DNA of 6,719 nucleotides from Candidatus Nanopelagicales bacterium (lineage in GTDB: Bacteria; Actinomycetota; Actinomycetes; S36-B12; UBA5976): NCBI GenBank assembly GCA_030831445.1, contig JAURLB010000189.1:1-6719 (forward strand). The letters run 5' to 3'. The first letter of the stretch is position 1. Each line of letters opens with the position of its first letter. The notes beneath the pieces are model-generated. The model was not told the DNA's origin. It ran no database searches and worked only from the letters and a program-made list of their open reading frames with translations. Positions 5,181 to 6,719 of this stretch are shown in pieces. A program made the translations under genes and the position numbers.

Positions 5181-6259
5181 GCAAGAACGTTCACATCATT
5201 GGGGCGGGGTTGTTAGGGGGATCTATAGCACTGGCTCTGGCAGAGGCGGGATGGCTCGTCTCGTTAGAAGACGCGAATTCCCAATTGACAGAAGCTTCAT
5301 TGGCAAAACTTTCCATGAAGAATGTCGCACGCTCGAAGGAAGAAGTGGATGTAGTAATTGTTGCGGTTCCCATTTCAACAAACAAATTGGCGATTTCCAA
5401 CGCTTTGAACTTGTATCCAAATGCAACAGTTATAGATATCGCAAGTGTAAAGACTAAATCTTTACCAGATGTTGATATGAAGATTAACAGGATTGAACGT
5501 TTTGTTTCTACGCACCCATTCGCGGGCAAAGAGCTACAGGGCGCAGAAAATGCAAGTGTGGACCTGTTCAAAGATCGAGTTTGGGCAATTTGCGATGGCC
5601 CATATTTATCGAATACCTCAAAATCAATTGCAGAAGCAATCATTCGTGATTGTGGATCGGTTGCTATTGATGTGGATCTTTCAGAGCACGATGAAATCGT
5701 TGGACTCACCTCACATTTACCTCAAATTCTTTCAACACTTCTAAGTAGAGAACTGACGCAGTTATCCGAAAACGACTTATTACTGAGCGGCAATGGGTTG
5801 CGTGATATGACAAGGCTGGCTTCATCTTCGGCAGACCTATGGAGTGAAATTGTTGTCAACAATTCACAAAACATCATACTTTTCCTAGAGCGACTCGAGA
5901 AATCACTAAATTCCTTTAAGTCGGATGTTGAAAAGGCGAATTTTGAACAAATAAAGCGGTATTTTGTAGAAGGTAAGTTGCAAAGACATAAAATTCCTGG
6001 AAAACATGGTGATCCATCAAAGGTTTACAGCAGAATTGAAGTACAAATTCTTGATGAGCCTGGTGAATTGGCCAGAATTTTCTCAATCGCACATGCGAGT
6101 AATGTCAACATTGAAGATGTTCGAATTAATCACGCCTTGGGAAGAAATATTGCGATACTTGAAATCTATATTTTCCCCGAAGTTGCGGTCAACTTCGCCG
6201 AAACTTTGAAACGCGAAGGTTGCAGCGTTCGCAGCAATGTCACTCAAAGCGATCTCTGA
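5177..6259 (+). CDS. tyrA: Prephenate dehydrogenase with C-terminal ACT domain
   Basis: TyrA oxidatively decarboxylates prephenate to 4-hydroxyphenylpyruvate, the last step before transamination to tyrosine. The 360-residue protein has an N-terminal Rossmann fold with GAGLLGGS (9-16). An acidic pair after strand 2 (E31-D32) suggests NAD rather than NADP. The family histidine motifs are HPFAGKE (H113, the likely catalytic histidine) and EHDEIVGLTSHLPQ (H171, H180), followed by the helical dimerisation domain. Residues about 284-352 form an ACT domain (VQILDEPGELARIFSIAHASNVNIEDV), the usual site of feedback control by tyrosine. ATG 5177 was chosen because it aligns with the start of the Rossmann strand and overlaps aroH as ATGA. 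The frame is open further upstream to 5093, but that part lies inside aroH and is unrelated to TyrA. Confidence 0.95.
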   Translation: MSKNVHIIGAGLLGGSIALALAEAGWLVSLEDANSQLTEASLAKLSMKNVARSKEEVDVVIVAVPISTNKLAISNALNLYPNATVIDIASVKTKSLPDVDMKINRIERFVSTHPFAGKELQGAENASVDLFKDRVWAICDGPYLSNTSKSIAEAIIRDCGSVAIDVDLSEHDEIVGLTSHLPQILSTLLSRELTQLSENDLLLSGNGLRDMTRLASSSADLWSEIVVNNSQNIILFLERLEKSLNSFKSDVEKANFEQIKRYFVEGKLQRHKIPGKHGDPSKVYSRIEVQILDEPGELARIFSIAHASNVNIEDVRINHALGRNIAILEIYIFPEVAVNFAETLKREGCSVRSNVTQSDL

Positions 6260-6266
6260 TAGTCGC

Positions 6267-6272
6267 TACTAT
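6267..6272 (+). promoter_or_regulatory. Candidate -10 element for leaderless cmk transcript
   Basis: TACTAT matches TANNNT and ends 7 nt before the cmk ATG at 6280, the spacing expected if transcription starts on the initiation codon. There is no Shine-Dalgarno in the 20-nt tyrA-cmk gap. This mirrors the scpA arrangement. Read-through from tyrA is also likely. Confidence 0.35.
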
Positions 6273-6279
6273 TGCCACT

Positions 6280-6719
6280 ATGAGGGCATTGACAATTGCA
6301 ATAGATGGTCCAGCCGGCGCAGGAAAATCCACGGTCAGTAAATTGCTTGCGAACAAAATTGGCGCGAGACTTCTTGATACCGGAGCTTTCTATCGCACAA
6401 TTACACTGGCAGCTATGCAGAAAGGCATTGATGCGTACGAAATCACTGACGAATTTTTGAATAATCTTGACATTGCACAAACTTCGATTGATGGTCGTAC
6501 CTGCATGTTCCTAGATGGTAAAGATGTTAGTGACGATATTAGACGCGAGACTGTTTCAAGAGCGGTATCGCTGTACTCAACGATAGAAAAAATCAGGAAT
6601 TATGCTGTTGGGTTGCAGCAAGCCTTCATACAGAAAAATTTAGATGAAAATACCGGAGTGGTGATAGAAGGTAGAGATATCGCAACGGTAGTTGCGCCTA
6701 ATGCCGATTTAAAAATCTT
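6280..6719 (+). CDS. cmk: Cytidylate (CMP/dCMP) kinase, N-terminal part (3' end outside window)
   Basis: CMP kinase phosphorylates CMP and dCMP with ATP, feeding CTP and dCTP synthesis and recycling nucleotides. The frame is open from ATG 6280 to the window edge (146 full codons; the family is about 220-230). It has the P-loop IDGPAGAGKST (8-18), the CMP-binding LDTGAFYR (usually LDTGAMYR), an SDDIRRETVSRAVS segment in the NMP-binding insert and VIEGRDIATVV with the conserved GRD. There is no sign of damage. The start follows tyrA by 20 nt without a Shine-Dalgarno, and the protein begins at the usual place just before the first strand. cmk downstream of scpAB-rluB, generally followed by der, is a common actinobacterial order; der would lie beyond the right edge. 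Confidence 0.95.
   Translation, partial: MRALTIAIDGPAGAGKSTVSKLLANKIGARLLDTGAFYRTITLAAMQKGIDAYEITDEFLNNLDIAQTSIDGRTCMFLDGKDVSDDIRRETVSRAVSLYSTIEKIRNYAVGLQQAFIQKNLDENTGVVIEGRDIATVVAPNADLKI

Noticed and set aside
5191..5709. Antisense frame opposite tyrA (172 codons)
   Set aside because: It shows no family features and sits over the well-supported Rossmann domain of TyrA.

Overview
The window is a housekeeping chromosomal segment from a low-to-mid GC member of the Actinomycetota. The order ald - xerD - parA-like - scpA - scpB - rluB - aroH - tyrA - cmk is the arrangement I recall from actinobacterial chromosomes. The proteins also read as actinobacterial: the RHH partner of ParA, the AroH-class chorismate mutase and TyrA with an ACT domain. 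Coding GC looks moderate, well below Streptomyces or Mycobacterium, and the genes are very tightly packed. That suggests a streamlined lineage such as the freshwater acI/Nanopelagicales group. This placement is inference; no rRNA or other phylogenetic marker is present.

Layout: (1) 1-277, C-terminal end of alanine dehydrogenase, cut by the window edge. (2) 270-1163, tyrosine recombinase XerD with all six catalytic residues, overlapping ald by 8 nt. (3) 1164-2404 on the minus strand, a two-gene cassette of an orphan ParA ATPase followed by a small ribbon-helix-helix-like protein, convergent with xerD with no bases between the stop codons. (4) 2405-2518, a divergent promoter region. (5) 2519-4594 on the plus strand, scpA-scpB-rluB. 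(6) 4595-4811, a non-coding gap of about 27% GC by hand count. (7) 4812 to the right edge, aroH-tyrA-cmk, with cmk cut at the edge.

The left two thirds is mostly a chromosome-maintenance cluster. XerD resolves chromosome dimers, ScpA and ScpB are the kleisin and winged-helix partners of SMC, and the ParA/RHH pair probably positions or segregates DNA, or works with SMC-ScpAB. RluB is a 23S rRNA pseudouridine synthase carried with scpAB. The right third makes tyrosine precursors (chorismate to prephenate, then NAD-dependent prephenate dehydrogenation) and then CMP kinase.

No RNA genes, mobile elements, CRISPR arrays or convincing hairpin terminators were seen. The most interesting items are the inverted ParA/RHH cassette with its conserved-looking N-terminal peptide, and a recurring near-palindromic motif (TTTATCGACA and a shorter form). 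The motif lies at the parA start codon, inside scpA, and twice in the AT-rich gap upstream of aroH.
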